The notes beneath the pieces were generated by a model. That model saw nothing but the letters and a program-made list of their open reading frames with translations, was not told the origin of the DNA and did not search any database. Position numbers and translations under genes: made by a program. From Gonocerus acuteangulatus (Eukaryota > Arthropoda > Insecta > Hemiptera > Coreidae), in contig OX328125.1 of the NCBI GenBank assembly GCA_946811695.1, positions 41,687,153 through 41,751,152 on the forward strand: DNA of 64,000 nt, written 5' to 3'. Of this stretch, positions 34,031-44,849 are shown in pieces; position 1 is the first letter of the stretch, and each line of letters opens with the position of its first letter.

Positions 34031-35172
34031 CTTTTTGTGAAATTTTTCTGAATGTATGTAAAGCAATCTTGACATATATATATATATTTAAACTGAGACG
34101 ATGGATTATCACTGTAAATAATTTCATTTTGACAAAACATTATTTTTTATTATTATATCATATAATCTTATCAAAAGTGCGTATACAGAATTCATACCTT
34201 TATGTTTAGTATCGGAACAAATGAGAAAAGTAGTGCATTTGTTTTTGAAAAATAATGCTGCTGTAAATAATTGAACAGTTTCTCATGACCACAATCCTGA
34301 TTGAATTTTGTTTTAACAATCGCAAGAATAAGCCATTGCAAGAACGGACGTTTTCTTTTCATTAATCAGTTATTTTATTTTATTTGATTCATTTATATTC
34401 ATTCTTTTTTTTTGTATTTCTTTCAATTAATTTATAATTTTGATATTATAATTTGTTTCTTTTTCAATATTATTGTTACTATTTTTATTTGTATTATTAT
34501 TATAGTTGTTATCATTACGCTATCATATTTCTCTATTTTAATATTATTATTATTATACTTAAAAAAAATTATAAAAAAAAAATGTATATTACTTTGATTG
34601 TAATGCAGGCAGTGTTGGAAGATGGAACCTGCAGAACCTAAATGAACTCCCACAGTATAAGGATACTACATTGTGGAACAAAAAAAGAAAAAGCCATTCA
34701 ATTCGTTCCTCATATAAATCCACAGCTTTTTAGCGATTTTGACCAAACTTGGCACACAGGTAGGGGTTGATACGGGGAGTGTCATAGGCTAGGTCAAAAT
34801 CATCTGTCAGCTTTTTGTCTATCTGTTTTTTCCTTATACAAATCCACAGCGTTTCACCGATGTTGACCAAACTTGGCACACAGGTAGGTCTTGATACGGG
34901 AAGTGTCATAGGCAAGGTGAAAAAAATCTACCAGCTGTATGTTTGTTCCTTACAACTATATAATATAAAGTTGGTGTAGCATGGTACACTGGGTAACAGC
35001 TAGTGTTCAATATTTTTCTGAAAACGCCATCTGATGGGAAACTATCGATTATGAAAACCTCGTATTTCAGATTCGAGACTTTTGGTTTATTTGATAGTTT
35101 GACACGGTAGGGACAATTATGAGCTTTATAATTAACTTATTTAGCAATAGATATGCATATATTATTACTATG

Positions 35173-35302
35173 GGATGGTGGCTTCTCTATAGAATAAAGA
35201 AAAGACATCAGCCCTATCCTGGCTAGGCAAGGGTGGTAACCTGTAGATAACCCGCCCCAAAATTCTTAGTTCATAATAATGGACGATAAAATTGAAATAA
35301 AA
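35173..35302 (+). mobile_element. SINE, 5'-truncated (same family as 20800)
   Basis: ATGGTGGCTTCTCTATAGAA, GACATCAGCCCTATCCTGGC, the core GGTAACCTGTAGATAACCCG and tail AATGGACGATAAAATTGAAA follow the order of the complete copy at 20800-20988. Confidence 0.75.
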
Positions 35303-35320
35303 TTATATGTATTCAAGCTA

Positions 35321-35349
35321 TAAGAAGACGCAGTTCCTGCGAGGTCCCG
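35321..35349 (+). repeat. Helentron 3'-end relict
   Basis: GACGCAGTTCCTGCGAGGTCC is the family's 3' hairpin and end. Preceding sequence (AAGCTATAAGA) matches the family only weakly. Confidence 0.5.
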
Positions 35350-35814
35350 ATGCCATTTCCGCTTTCAAGTAGGTATGATATATGAAGATTTGAAGAAATT
35401 TATCAAAATGCTTTCATCAGTGCAACCTCATTACATTCCTTCAGAATGTGCTCAAATAAATTGTTTCCCAGAGGTCGTGATGTCCTTTCTAAATTGATTA
35501 ATTATCGCGTTTGGTGAAATTAAATTTCGTTTACACGACTTTGAGTTGATTTCAGTTCCGGAAATGGAAATCTTAGTTTTATTCATGATAGGGCAATGTT
35601 TCATCCCTTGATCATTCTTCTTCATTAAATGAGTTTGGGCAGAACTGTGGTTTCAATACTTGCTTTCTCGTTCTATTCATTTTGCCTCCCCCTCTCTTTC
35701 CAGGGTTGTTTTTATCTCACCACAGCTCAATTTACAATTACCTCATAGTTCAAAAGAGACGTGTTGAGGCTCTTAGAGAAATTCCAAAGAAAATCTATTA
35801 TATTCAATAAATTC
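35350..35814. other. No recognised feature
   Basis: AT-rich spacer with a pyrimidine-rich patch near 35685. Nothing assigned. Confidence 0.5.
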
Positions 35815-36071
35815 TTACAAAACTCATAAAAGTTAGAAATCTGCCCAGAGAAATGCTGTATTTGATCCATTTCGTGCACAAAAGACGTAATTCTAGCAAC
35901 TTTTCCTACATTTTTAGCGCGGTTCCTCCCTCCCCCATAGGGAGGAACCCCGCTTATAAGGTTGATACAATGAAACAATCCGGAAGTGCCGACTAGAAAA
36001 TTTTGCGTTTCAGAACCCCTAGAAACCGAAAATAACGGTGGTTCAAATTTGTATATATATATATATGTATA

Positions 36072-36138
<67 letters not shown>

Positions 36139-38050
36139 CTGTTCGCTCTCTAAATAGAAGACGAATGGTCCGATTGTGATGAAATTTGGTACAAAAATCC
36201 GTCGTCTAATTTGAAAGGTCAAGTTCGTTAGCCAGCAGAATCCGCCCACTGGAAGATGGCGTTTGGGGCGAAATTCGCGCAAAAAAAATCGTAACGCTTA
36301 CGTTTTTGAGTTCATAAGCTTGTAAGTACTCGTTTTATAGGCTTCTTGGGCTAGGAAAACGAATGAAACCATTTTCAAGGCGATAGCTTTAACCGTTTTC
36401 GAGAAAATTGGATAAATAGTTTTTGAATACCGTTTTTGGTTTGGGTACTTAGAATCATGGGATTCAGTTGAAACATTTTCTGCATGTTCTACTTTCATTA
36501 AAACTAATATGTTGAAATTTTTGTTCCGTTTGGAGTTTAGGAAGGGTTAGAATAAAATATTTTATTAACAGACATAAAACGTTTTGGTAACTTTGTATAC
36601 TTTCCTTAATATCTCGAAAATGGTTGAGAATCATTGGAAACGGAAGATGACCATTAGAAAGCTCACTTAATGCTCTTCAAAAATGGTTCTGATGAAAGTT
36701 TTGATTAGGCGATGTCAATCGGAGAAATAAGTGCTTAAAACTTTAAAGTAATTGATTCCGCTTATTCGAACTGTTCTTTTTGTCTTTGATTTTGGTACTT
36801 AGAATTATGGGATTCAGTTGAAACATTTTCTGCATGTTCGAATTGTATCAACACTAATATGTTGAAATTTTAGTTACGTTTGGAGTAAAGGAAGGGTTAG
36901 AATAAAATATTTTATTAACAGACAAGAAAAGTTTTGGCAACCTTTTATACTTTCGTTAGTATCTCGAAAACCGTTGAGAATCTTGGTAAACGGATGGTTT
37001 CCATTCGAAAGCTTACTAAATGCTCTAGAAAACAGGTTCTGAAGAAAGTTTTGATTAGGCGATGTCAAACGGAGAAATAAGTACATATAACTTAGAAGTT
37101 TGATAAACGATAATTGATTTCGGTAATTTATACGGTTCTTTTTGTCTGTTTTTATTTCTTGTTATTTTGTTATTGCTTCTAGGAGGAGGATGTATTTCTC
37201 AATAAAACAGGGGAATAAATACAAATTCTTTGAACCTGTAACAGAACTGAAAACGTAAATATTCTCTGTGTAGAGTCAGTCCGGGTCGAGGTAGTAGGCC
37301 GGTTCAGGTAGGCTGGTATTGCACTTCATAAATCAAGATTCATTGTTCTCATCAAGCATTCTAGGACAGCTGACAGTTACCTTTACCTGTAGGAAGTCAT
37401 GCAGCCAAATTCTGTACTAGAAATATAATTATATTTTGTGGTTGAATGTGGCCGTAGTTCAATAAAAAATAACACTACTTTCTCATTTTCATGTACAATT
37501 TTATTTTGTTTAATTGCATTTAAAAGTAAAATGGATATGTTTGCACTGCAAGTTAAGTAAATTAGAAATATATTCGTAGAAGAGTCTTCATAGACCGAAA
37601 CTTGGGACGGCAGAAAGAGTAATTTCTGCTTAGGATAGTTTCATCCCTAGCCGAAAATCATGTTTTTTTTTTTTTTGTTTTTTTTTTCATATTTGTTTAC
37701 ATTAGGAATGATGCAAACAAAGTAATAACTGTTTCTATTCTAAGTCTACAAAATAACACTAGGGATATGAATGGAACCGCGCTAAGATGACGCAGTTCCT
37801 GCGAGTCGGACTTTTTACATTTGTATTTTAAATTTTTTTTTTACTACCCAGAAAAATTGGAATTTTCGGGTCGAACAATTTAGTGAGTTGAAATGTTGTT
37901 CAAAAATATTTATTTATTTTTTTTTACGGCGTGCCTTAAAATACAAATGTAAAATGTTGGAAAAGTTGCTAGAATAACGTCTTTTGTGCACGACATTCAT
38001 CAAATACAGCATTTCTCTGGGCAGATTTCTAACTTTTATGAGTTTTGTAA
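35815..38050. repeat. Palindromic locus split by a Helentron
   Basis: Positions 35815-35913 reappear inverted at 37952-38050 (CAAATACAGCATTTCTCTGG, GCAGATTTCTAACTTTTATG on one strand of each). The palindrome continues on the other side of the Helentron: ACATTTGTATTTTA at 37817-37830 pairs with TAAAATACAAATGT at 37938-37951. The Helentron 35914-37811 therefore landed inside one arm, and the other arm shows the empty site (ACATTTTACATTTG). Confidence 0.85.
35914..37811 (+). mobile_element. Complete non-autonomous Helentron, copy 1
   Basis: The 5' end TTAGCGCGGTTCC starts a perfect 11-bp stem (GGTTCCTCCCT / AGGGAGGAACC) ending in CCCGCTTATAAGG. Inside lie GGAAGTGCCGACTAGAAAAT, a TA microsatellite (36050-36135), GTCTGTTCGCTCTCTAAATA, and two 350-bp tandem units (about 36441-36790 and 36791-37140). 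The 3' end has GGAACCGCGCTAA, the inverted partner of the 5' terminus but set about 25 bases inward, then the hairpin CGCAG-TTC-CTGCG and GTCGGAC beside a T run. Asymmetric terminal repeats, a 3' hairpin, a central microsatellite and T-T insertion are the features of Helentron-associated elements such as DINE-1. No coding capacity. Confidence 0.85.
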
Positions 38051-38054
38051 ACCG

Positions 38055-38490
38055 CGGCGCTTCGACATTAGAGCCGGGCTATCTGTCCGTAGTTTTTATT
38101 ATATTTCAATGAAACTCGGTATTCGTTATGTTGATCTAAAGAGAGAAATACCTTGTAAAAATAAACTAAATCGGTTCATTAGGAGGGGGGGGGGGGGGTT
38201 ACTCCGGACCCATATTACCAATTTGCCACTACCAGCCGTAATTTTTGTTACATTTCAACGAAACTCGGTATTCGTGGTGGTAATCAACAGAGAAAAATGG
38301 ATTGTAAAAATAAACCAAATCGGGTTATTTGGAGGGGGTGTTTACTCCGGACCTAAAGTACTATTATACTCATACCGGTCGTAATTTCTGCTATATTGTA
38401 ACAAAACGCGGTATAGGTCGTGGGTATCTCATGAGAAAGAAGTGTTGTAAAAATGAAGTAAATCGGTCGGCTATTGGAAAGGAGGGTTTA
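38055..38490 (+). repeat. Three diverged tandem units of about 145 bp
   Basis: Each unit has a GTAATTTTTGTTACATTTCA-like start, ACGAAACTCGGTATTCGTGG, TTGTAAAAATAAACCAAATC and GGAGGGGGTGTTTACTCC. A long frame (37986-38384) exists because the unit is free of stops in that phase, so I do not call it a gene. Confidence 0.75.
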
Positions 38491-38922
38491 CTTTTAACTC
38501 TGTTTCATTACAATTAGCCCGCCAGACGTAGGTTCCCAAAGCCGCCGCGAGGAGCGCTATCTCCCACTAGGGGGACTGTATCCTGTTTCTGCGTCAGATC
38601 AAACGACGGAAAATGAAGTTTTTGTGTATTTATTAAGTAGTAGAGTATCATGTATTAACATAACTCTGGAAGCAAATTATTTACAAAATTAATAATTGAA
38701 CAGTTCTCATAAGAAATGTAAATGAGCAGAACTATTCACGTTTTTATTTTATTCAAATAGGTTATTCAGTAATGTATTCTACACTACAAAAATTCTGAGG
38801 AAAATGCTTAGTTATGCAGCTCCTTGCATGACGGACTTTTTTTCTTTTATTTTTATTATTATTTATCTATTATTATATTTTTGTAGTCAGACCCTTGTAA
38901 CTGTTTTTTAAACAAAATACAG
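38491..38922. other. No recognised feature
   Basis: A GC-rich spot near 38525-38580 (AAGCCGCCGCGAGGAGCGCT) is followed by AT-rich DNA. Not assignable. Confidence 0.45.
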
Positions 38923-39988
38923 AAGGGCCCCACCCTTTTCTAATATAAAATGGCTTTCGGTCAAATTGAACGAAACTATGCTCGTTGGATAGAGAAAATA
39001 TTTCTGAACAAAAGTCTCCATGAGCACAAAACCAAAAAGTTGGAACTTTTGGGTATCCGAAGTTTTCCATTTTTGATTTTTGCAAAATCTCGAGATCTCT
39101 GGTTGACAGGTTTCCCAAGCCTTTTGGCCAGTAAAAAGAAATACGTAACAATTATTTTTCGAAGACCTTTCGAACGACACCACATTTGACACTCCTACCC
39201 CCCCCCCCCACGGGAGTGGGGGGGGGGGGGAAGCTTTTTTTTGAAATTATCGTCAATCCATTATCATTTGAAGATCTTTTCGAAGGCAATACACTGAAAC
39301 CTTGCCTCACACCCTTACCCCACCCCCACCCCAAACCCCAACCCCACCCCACCCCTCCTCCAGCTCATATGATTAAAAAAAAAGCCTTTTTTCGCAAAAA
39401 AAAAGTGTTCTGTTAGCACAATTTAACATTAGTGGCCCTGGAAAGGGCCGCTTTTTGTCTCTTAGACTACTGTCAACTGTTTTGACTTATCGTTTGCTAT
39501 CGATCAGCTGCATCTAATTTTTGCTATGATTCAGCAAGTAAGAAGTCGGATATTTGATGTTTTGATAATGACGAGCATATCCCAAGGGGTGGGGGTGGGG
39601 TAACGGTGTGAGGCAAGGTTTCAGTGTATTGCCTTCGAAAAGATCTTCAAATGATAATGGATAGACGATAATTACAAAAAAAAGCTTCCCCCCCACTCCC
39701 GTGGGGCGGGGTTGGAGTGTCAAATGTGGTGTCGTTCGAAAGGTCTTCGAAAAATAATTGTTTCGTATTTCTTTTTACTGGCCAAAAGGCTTGGGAAACC
39801 TGTCAACCAGAGATCTCGAGATTTTGCAAACATTGAAAATGGAAAACTTCGGATACCCAAAAGTACCAAAAGTTTCAACTTTCGGGTTTTGTGCCCATGG
39901 AGACTTTTGTTCAGAAAGACTTTCTCTATCCAACGAGCATAGTTGACCGAAAGCCATTTTCCATTAGGAAAGGGCGGGGTCCTTTTAT
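38923..39988. mobile_element. Foldback element with arms of about 400 bp
   Basis: Positions 38923-39333 and 39584-39988 are inverted copies (AATGGCTTTCGGTCAA, TCTCGAGATCTCTGGTTGAC, TTCGAAGACCTTTCGAACGA, GATCTTTTCGAAGGCAATAC). The loop is about 250 bases. Each arm contains its own smaller poly-C/ACGGGAGTG/poly-G hairpin near 39200-39230 and 39690-39705. The several frames in both directions arise from the inversion. No transposase. Confidence 0.88.
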
Positions 39989-40299
39989 CTATCTATCTAC
40001 ATCTATGGTGGAGCAGGGAATTTCTTCAACGGGTCCTGAAATAAAAAACCCAACCTGCGGGATCTTGCATGAGAATCCAAGATGTTAGTTAGTACAGGAC
40101 ACACATTACTGAAACACGACATTTCTTGTTTCAAAAAAGGCTACAGCCTCTAAATCTTAACCGATTTCAATGCATTTTTTTTTTTTTTTTTTCTTAATGA
40201 AAGGTCATAAAATTTAGGACAACTTTGTTTAGCAAGATTTTTGTTTTCCCTGTTTATTAAATAACGTGTAAATAATTCACGAACTTATACAATTTAACC
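39989..40299. other. Mostly unassigned
   Basis: The stretch 39990-40080 (CTACATCTATGGTGGAGCAG, TTTCTTCAACGGGTCCTGAA, CCTGCGGGATC) resembles a degraded tRNA-SINE tail. The remainder is unassigned with a T run at 40176-40191. Confidence 0.4.
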
Positions 40300-40575
40300 T
40301 AAAATAATATTTTACTTTGCGTATCACTTAATATCAGCACTGGTATCGTTGAAATTAAACATTCAAATCCTGATTAGACATGCAAAAAATCGAAATCTAT
40401 TTTTAAATCATTCATAAATCATATTATTTCAATTAATCTCATTGTTGAATTAAGATAAATTTACATTTTGAAGGCGTCAGTCTGCTTTTTTCCAAGTCAA
40501 ATCAGGATTTGAATGTTTAATTTCAACGGCATGAGTTCTGATATTGTTAGATGAAAAATAAAATAATATTTAATA
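40300..40575. mobile_element. MITE-like inverted-repeat element
   Basis: A left arm of about 70 bases (AATAATATTTTAC, then AATATCAGCAC, CGTTGAAATTAAACATTCAA, ATCCTGATT) is matched inverted at 40497-40570. Match is strongest in the inner 35 bases. The outer ends and target duplication are unclear. Confidence 0.6.
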
Positions 40576-41818
40576 TCAACCTGCCTGTATGATTATCACA
40601 TTCATTATTGCCTGTTTGTAAATGTAGACAATTACGGATATATCCAAAACTTTGTTTCTTGCCCTGCTTGGGTCCAAATTTTATATCATCTCTGGATTTA
40701 TTAAAACGGACTGCTCAACGCCTACAACTTTTTAACATGGCAAGACTATTCTACCTCTCCCTCGCTTATAGAATATTATTTTGCTTCTATTTCGTATTGA
40801 AAGTTTAGCGAGACTTTCACAGAAATATACTTTCCATCAGAGAATAACCTCTCCTTATGTAGAATCGGTCGCCTATGTCCTTGATAAACTTTATAACTTG
40901 TAGAAGAGTTTTTAGTTAGCTGTTACGTTTGCTTCCATTAAATTTCCTCAGCTCTCTGACTTTCCCTTTGATAGAATATATTTTACTCTGAAAGTATTTC
41001 TCTCAGGCATCGCCGAGAACTGTATACCGCTTACAGATATTTTTCCTTTCAGTCGCATTACCATTGTCCACCAAGCTAGTCCTCCATGGAGTATTACTTT
41101 TATAAAACATTACCCTCCGGCTGAATTCTACTTTCTGAACAATTGTTCCATTTTCAACTTATCAATCAGCCAGAAAGGTCGACTACGACTCCAAACTAAG
41201 CGTTAATAGCAGTAGAGCATGAATTGGACACGTGTGCCCAGGGAGATCACATTTCCATGGATATCACGTCTTTCAGAAGATGAGCTTGTGGTTTCATCAG
41301 GAGATGCGGGTTAATCAAGCGATGTCCTTCCTGATCAATATTCGAAAATTGTACAAGATCCATTCATAACTTAGGTAATCCAATTAGGTATTCCTATGTC
41401 AAACTATGTTCTGAACCTCGACTCAAGCTGAAGCGAAAAATCTGAAACTGGGTGTTTTGACTAATTCTTAATCAAATGAATACATTTCCTCCTGTATCAC
41501 GGCATATGTAACCAGCGGTGCGGATTTTGATCCGCCAATTTTCTCAGGCATTACAGACGCCTTCCTTAGCTTGTATATGATTCATGATATTAACCTAGAC
41601 ACATCATGTAAGACCTGAGGATGCTGGCTGTAATGGCGGGAAACATTTTTGCCGGAGTCAGGTTAAAAATACTTCCCTACTGATGATATATGAACTAGGA
41701 GGAGATGATGGTGTGACGAAGTTTAAGATGACGAATCTATACATTTACGATTACAAACATTACTTCAAGTGGCACCCATTACAAAGTATGTGTCAATTTT
41801 TTTTATAATATTTTATGT
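40576..41818. other. Unassigned DNA
   Basis: A 66-codon frame at 40608-40808 has no recognised motif. No repeats named here. Confidence 0.5.
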
Positions 41819-41925
41819 GTGCTCCGTGGCCTTGAGCGTTAAGGCGCGTTATTCCGTGCTTAAGGTCTTGGATGTGATTCCCAGAAAAAAAAACAAAAAA
41901 AAAACAAAAAAAACCTTATTTTACT
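41819..41925 (+). mobile_element. tRNA-like SINE head joined directly to A-rich sequence
   Basis: CTCCGTGGCCTTGAGCGTTA, AGGCGCGTTATTCCGTGCTT, AAGGTCTTGGATGTGATTCC is the tRNA-like head of the 20800 family, then A-rich sequence from 41884 replaces the usual body. Either 3' truncation or a head-only retrotransposed copy. Confidence 0.6.
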
Positions 41926-42145
41926 GTTCGTCTTAACAGCGCACAGTGTAGAGCAGTTTTTTTGTGTTCGCCTTCGTATTATACGAGAAAGCAAACCTAG
42001 GGGTTTGGTAGCTGTGCAGACCAGAAGGGCAAACTCGGCATTGATGTCTATATCCCCACACTAAAACCAAGGATCTCAATCAGCTGCAAGCACAAATGGA
42101 CAAGCGACACTCTTATGATCCGGACATCAGCTTCAAATCTGCAAA
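41926..42145. other. Unrecognised GC-richer flank of a Helentron
   Basis: A frame reading GKLGIDVYIPTLKPRISISC, KHKWTSDTLMIRTSA runs over 42026-42145 on the plus strand up to the Helentron. It could be a broken exon or retroelement piece. Not identified. Confidence 0.25.
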
Positions 42146-42642
42146 GTCCGACTCGCAGGGACTGCATCATTTTAGCGCGGTTCTTTTCTTATCTCTAGTC
42201 TAATTTGGAAAGATTAAAATAGAGGCAGTTATTATTTTGGTTCCACCAGTCTTGAAAGGTCTTGATTTACGATCTTATCTGGAAGGGTCGGCTAACAAGA
42301 GAAACGGTCCCACTAGTTACAAGGTCTTGGAATCTTGGAAATCTATATTTCTAACAATAAATTGTTTTTTGTTATTTTACTTAACCTGTTTTATTGTCAA
42401 ATACATTATCCAACTATAAGCAATTAAAAAATAACAAGGAATAAAACAGTCAAAAAGAACCGTTCGAATAAACGAAATCAATTATTAATCAAAGTTTTAA
42501 GCACTTATTTCTCCGATTGACATCGCCTAATTAAAACTTTCGTTACAACCTTTTTTGTTGACCATTTAGTAAGCTTTCGAATAGTAACCTTCCGTTTACC
42601 AAGATTCTTAACCGTTTTCGAGATATTAATGAAAGTACAAGT

Positions 42643-43344
42643 GTCTTCCATGCAGAATTACTTGCTATAAAAATAGCACTGGAGAAGTGTGGGAGTCTCG
42701 AAAAGCACATCTTATTGTGTACAGACTCTCACAGTTCTCTAGTCGCAATGAAAAATAAATTCACCAGAGACCCACTGTTGATTGAAATATCGATCTTAAT
42801 AAGTAATATTACCTACAGTGGACAGAGTGTAAAATTTCTCTGGGTCCCAGGACACACGAGTATTGAAGGAAATGAAAAAGCCGATATGTTGGCGAGGCAG
42901 GCATCATCTGCAATAGCAGATCCTGCCTCGCCACTACATATCGACGATCAAAAACGATTCCTGAAGAGTCTGGTCAAAAATAAGTGGCAAGAACAATACA
43001 ACACCAAAGATACATTCATAAAGAACGTCGAGGATTCTGTTACGTCCGAGAGTCTGACTGCTGGTTTGCACAGGCGTGACGACGTTGTAATGACTCGATT
43101 GCGAATCGGTCATACACGTCTAACGCATGGGCATCATCTGGTGGGACGACGCCGGCCTGAATGTGAGCATTGTGGCAGCATCCTCGACGTTCGTCATATT
43201 TTGGTAGACTGCCCAGCATTTCAAGGTGCCAGGACACGACACCAACTTCCGAACGTCCTAAAGGACCTTTTATCTAAAAATGAAGCCTCTGTGGACAAAA
43301 TAACAAGATACTTAAAAGACCTAAAACTTTATAATCTGATATAG
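42643..43344 (+). pseudogene. I-like LINE ORF2 C-terminus: RNase H and zinc-knuckle region
   Basis: The frame is open from the 5' truncation point to the stop at 43342-43344. It begins FHAELLAIKIALEK, continues ILLCTDSHSSLVAMKNKF and reaches WVPGHTSIEGNEKADMLARQ, which together supply the RNase H acidic residues of AEL, TDS and GNEKAD. Then comes RLRIGHTRLTHGHHLVGRRR and a C-x2-C-x8-H-x4-C region (CEHCGSILDVRHILVDCP). This arrangement is typical of RNase H-bearing LINEs of the I group. The reverse transcriptase and endonuclease are absent because of 5' truncation. No stops, so fairly young. Confidence 0.88.
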
Positions 43345-43470
43345 TACTGTGTTCATGTTTAGTATATACAAACAACTAAATTTATTTATGTATATATTTT
43401 GTTTAGTGCATGTATTTATTGTTTGAGTGCGTTTTGTGTGAGTGTGAATGTATTTATTGAACGTGTGTGT

Positions 43471-43541
<71 letters not shown>

Positions 43542-43857
43542 GGTGTGTGTGTAATGTATATATGTAAATAGTCCCTTTAGGATTAGATCTAGGTTAAAAG
43601 TTAGTTCCGACATATGTATTAAGGAACTAACACAATTTGTACTTATTACCATTAGCTTTAGAGATAAGAAGTAGGTTAAACAATAGTATTATTTTTAATA
43701 ACAACCCCCAAAATAGAAATTAATAAGGACAGTAGAAATGTTAGAGCAGCAATAAAGTATGAAGACTACTTCATTGTACGTTAAAAATGAAGTTATTTTC
43801 AAAGGTGCCAATGACCAAAGCAGTCGAGGCACCCAAATAATAAATAAAAATAAAATG
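42643..43857 (+). mobile_element. 5'-truncated I-like LINE inserted in a Helentron
   Basis: Flanking AATGAAAGTACAAGT (42628-42642) and AATGAAAGTATACAAGT (from 43858) form an imperfect duplication differing by a 2-base indel; the uninterrupted Helentrons have AATGAAAGTATACAAAGTT at that point. The insertion contains the RNase H/C-terminal coding part, a 3' UTR with a TG microsatellite (43465-43552), a hairpin GGTGCC...GGCACC near 43804-43833, and an (AATAAATAAA)-type end. Confidence 0.85.
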
Positions 43858-44676
43858 AATGAAAGTATACAAGTTCCCAAACCTTTTCATTATTTCTAGC
43901 AGCAGAAAATTGGTCTCATTTTACCTATCCTGTTTTACACACAAACACATTTTCCTAACATAAGAAATTAAAAAAATAAAAATCAATAAAAAACTAAGGG
44001 AAAGAGACAAAAATTACAAAAAGAACGACAAAAACCCGTTCATAAGAACTAAACAGACGTATTGGAAGTTTTAAGCACTTATTTCTTCGATTGACATCAT
44101 CTAATCAAAAATTGTTTCAGAATCTTTTTTGTAGAGAATTTATAAAGCTTTCAAATAGTTTTTATCCACTTACCACTCCATTTCCCAACCCTGTTCGAGA
44201 TATTAATGAATGTATACGAAGTTCCCAAAACTTTTCATGTCTGTTCATCAAATATTTTATTCTAACCCTTCCTTAACTCCAAACGTAACCAAAATTTCAA
44301 CATATTAGTTTTAATGAAAGTAGAACATGCAGAAAATGTTTCAACTGAATCCCGTGATTCTAAGTACCCAAACCAAAAACGGTGTTCAAAAACTATTTTT
44401 GACTAATTTTCTCGAAAACGGTTAAAGCTATCGCTTTGAAAATGGTTTCATTCGTTTTCCTAGCCCAAGAAGCCTATAAAACGAGTACTTACAAGCTTAT
44501 GAAGTCAAAAACGTAAGCGTTACGATTTTTTTTGCGCGAATTTCTCCCCAAACGCCATCATCCAGTGGGCGGACGCTGCTGGTTAACGAACTTGACCTTT
44601 CAAATTGGACGAAGGATTTTTGTACCAAATTTCATCAAAATCGGACCATTAGGGAAGCCAGAAATGAGCGAACAGA

Positions 44677-44715
<39 letters not shown>

Positions 44716-44849
44716 TTGAACCACCGTTATTTTTGGTCTCTAGGGGTTCTGAAACGCAAAATTTTCTAGTCGGCACTTCCGGATTGTTTCATGAGATCAA
44801 CCTTATAAGCGGGGTTCCTCCCTATGAAGGGATTGAGGAACCGCGCTAA

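Larger units (their letters stand above)
31805..35003 (+). mobile_element. Candidate long non-autonomous Helitron
   Basis: The left end A|TCTATATATATAAAAATCAC followed by GTTTGTTCCTTATACAAATC, CGTTTGACTGATATTGACCA is a common arthropod Helitron start. The right end GTGTA-GCATGG-TACAC, GGGTAACAG, CTAG|T has the required hairpin and CTAG. Just inside the right end, 34703-34930 holds two units like those after the left end. Between them are a TA microsatellite (32120-32153), diverged duplicate blocks and a gene-like fragment. It could instead be two unrelated ends, because no second copy of this length is available here. Confidence 0.55.
42146..44849 (-). mobile_element. Helentron copy 3, interrupted by an I-like LINE
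   Basis: On the minus strand the 5' terminus is at 44849 (TTAGCGCGGTTCCTCAATCC, loop, AGGGAGGAACCCCGCTTATA) and the 3' terminus at 42146 (CGCAGTCCCTGCG is here CGCAG-GGA-CTGCA on plus, then GTCCGACT). A TA tract lies at 44682-44712. The interior matches copies 1 and 2 except for the LINE at 42643-43857. Without the LINE the copy would be about 1.5 kb. Confidence 0.82.

Noticed and set aside
34412..34653. Very hydrophobic Ile/Tyr/Phe-rich frames resembling membrane peptides
   Set aside because: Product of low-complexity ATT/TAT repeats; frames occur on both strands.
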